From the NCBI RefSeq assembly GCF_022376445.1, contig NW_025955741.1:1-11661 (forward strand): a stretch of DNA of 11,661 nt, read 5' to 3'. The notes beneath the pieces are model-generated. The model had not been told where the DNA came from. It did not search any database and saw only the letters and a program-made list of their open reading frames with translations. Of this stretch, positions 10,713-11,661 are shown piece by piece (within the stretch, counting starts at the first letter, position 1; each line of letters opens with the position of its first letter). This stretch comes from Fomitopsis serialis (taxonomy: Eukaryota > Basidiomycota > Agaricomycetes > Polyporales > Fomitopsidaceae). The translations under genes were made by a program, and so were the position numbers.

Positions 10713-10974
10713 TTGCGCCTACCACGGGTGCGAGATGATAGGTTAGTCGGGCGCACTCACCTCTTGCACACAGAGCCGGCGTCATGAGCACCGAGGACGA
10801 CTCACCAGGGCAACGGTGTGATGCGCAGCTGCGGACGAAGGCGGCAAACGAGTAGGATCCTTGGTGAGTACGAGTGATACTTGTAGGACATGCGGACTGC
10901 TCACCTTGGGCGCCTCGCGGTGGTATTTTCTGCGCAGACAGTCGACTGTCCCTGGTCTTCGTTGACTTGGCCAT
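10645..10974 (-). CDS. Candidate three-exon small protein gene, unknown function
   Basis: Exons 10974-10905, 10859-10806 and 10718-10645 join in frame to 65 residues, starting MAKSTKTRDSRLSAQKIPPR and ending LSLCRWESDW at TAA 10645-10647. The introns are 45 bases (GTGAGC..AAG) and 87 bases (GTGAGT..GTAG, with GACTAAC branch-like sequence). Both are multiples of three, so retention also leaves the frame open. The N-terminus is basic. No domain is seen. A TATAA lies about 170 bases upstream. The last exon contains the sixth copy of the 9801-10712 repeat, so repeat and exon share sequence. It could equally be a spliced non-coding RNA. Confidence 0.28.
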   Translation of the reverse strand: MAKSTKTRDSRLSAQKIPPRGAQGEQSACPTSITRTHQGSYSFAAFVRSCASHRCPGESSSVLMTPALCARGECARLTYHLAPVVGAISPELDLPTPDALSLCRWESDW

Positions 10975-11140
10975 GAACAACCCGGCCGCGAGATGAGTAG
11001 AAAGGAGGAACGGGGGAGTTCTGGCGCATCCTCAAGTGATAGGCGCTGGGTGATGGCGACAACGTGAGTATGTGCATCTGCCAAAGAAAGACGGATGACT
11101 GACGAGGAGTCGTCTGCTGCGTTATCAACTGGTGGGCATG

Positions 11141-11145
11141 TTATA
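11141..11145 (-). promoter_or_regulatory. Possible TATA element of minus-strand transcript
   Basis: The minus strand reads TATAA here, followed within 50-70 bases by the pyrimidine-rich CCGTCTTTCTTTGG. It is a weak match to a promoter for the candidate small gene at 10974-10645. Confidence 0.25.
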
Positions 11146-11661
11146 GTGATGGCGCGGGACGCGTCGACGACGGGATGACGTCTGCCGCACTATTGCATGG
11201 TGAGCTGGACCACGAGACTCGAGAGACGCGTCACTGACGAGAGCGCGTTATCGGCCTGTAGTTGGTGGTTGTGTCTGCAGACCCGACGCGAGAGGGTGAG
11301 CACATGCTGCGTGTGGCGTCGACTGAGAGCAGGGATCTGTTTTGCCATGCGAGTGTCCCTGCGGGGAGGCGGACGTATGGTCGTGCATAAAGAAAGAGAG
11401 ACTGACGTTTGAAAGAAGGCAACTTTTTCACGTCTCCAGCCAATCAGCGTGCGAGGATGCGTGATCGGACGCGCGCTCCACACGATCGAGCGCCCGTGCG
11501 AAATCGCGACCTGGACGCCTGCCCACTCTCCCCACTGTGGCAACCACGACGAGCGTCCTCCGCCCACTGCCTCTGCTCGTCACCGTCAGCGACGAGACGA
11601 CAGCCTCGACGCTGGCGACCACGATGCCCGCTCTCCTGATACACAACCCCGTCTGTGGTGC
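11146..11661. other. Gene-poor right end, nothing recognised
   Basis: Short open frames exist on both strands (for example 11190-11567 minus), with no recognisable domain. A CCAAT-type motif (GCCAATCAG) at about 11439-11447 could belong to a promoter for a gene beyond the window. No repeats of note were seen. Confidence 0.4.

Overview
The window looks like nuclear DNA of a mushroom-forming basidiomycete (Agaricomycetes; a polypore-type genome would fit, but that is an inference). The clear genes have many introns of 48-59 bases with GT..AG ends and often a CTGAC/CTAAC-like branch site, and their exons are rich in G/C at third codon positions. I see nothing bacterial: no operons with ribosome binding sites, no CRISPR array, no insertion sequence.

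The left 3.4 kb can be read with confidence. Positions 1-1208 (+) carry the C-terminal part of a diacylglycerol/sphingoid-base kinase-type lipid kinase, cut by the window edge, with one intron. Convergent to it, 1405-2350 (-) is a complete six-exon UMP-CMP kinase (URA6 type) of 224 residues. Directly upstream of that kinase, with its stop codon overlapping the kinase start codon (ATGA, 2347-2350), lies a damaged copy of the splicing factor CDC5/CEF1 (2347-3427, -). It keeps both Myb repeats and its ancestral introns. It has lost the start of its first exon, a large internal block and its whole C-terminal half. The internal deletion shifts the frame if the old 49-base intron is spliced, but the frame stays open if that intron is retained.

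The right 8.2 kb (3428-11661) is an ORF desert with no protein family I recognise. It contains several short candidate transcription units of about 30-130 codons that can be joined in frame through GT..AG introns: 5062-5668 (-), 6566-7120 (-, with a good TATA box at 7205-7212), 7251-7535 (+), 8251-8625 (-, partial), 8823-9022 (+, TATA box at 8777-8784) and 10645-10974 (-). They may be small proteins, spliced non-coding RNAs or eroded genes, and some may be chance. The segment 8440-8790 is visibly richer in A/T and carries several perfect palindromes, which suggests inserted DNA. Between 9801 and 10712 there are six degenerate copies of a motif of roughly 20-45 bases, irregularly spaced.

The left genes act in unrelated housekeeping processes: lipid signalling, pyrimidine nucleotide synthesis and pre-mRNA splicing. 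They do not form a pathway. The most interesting features are the rearrangement at the CDC5 remnant/UMP-CMP kinase junction, the dispersed repeat array, and the cluster of small intron-containing units in the gene-poor part.
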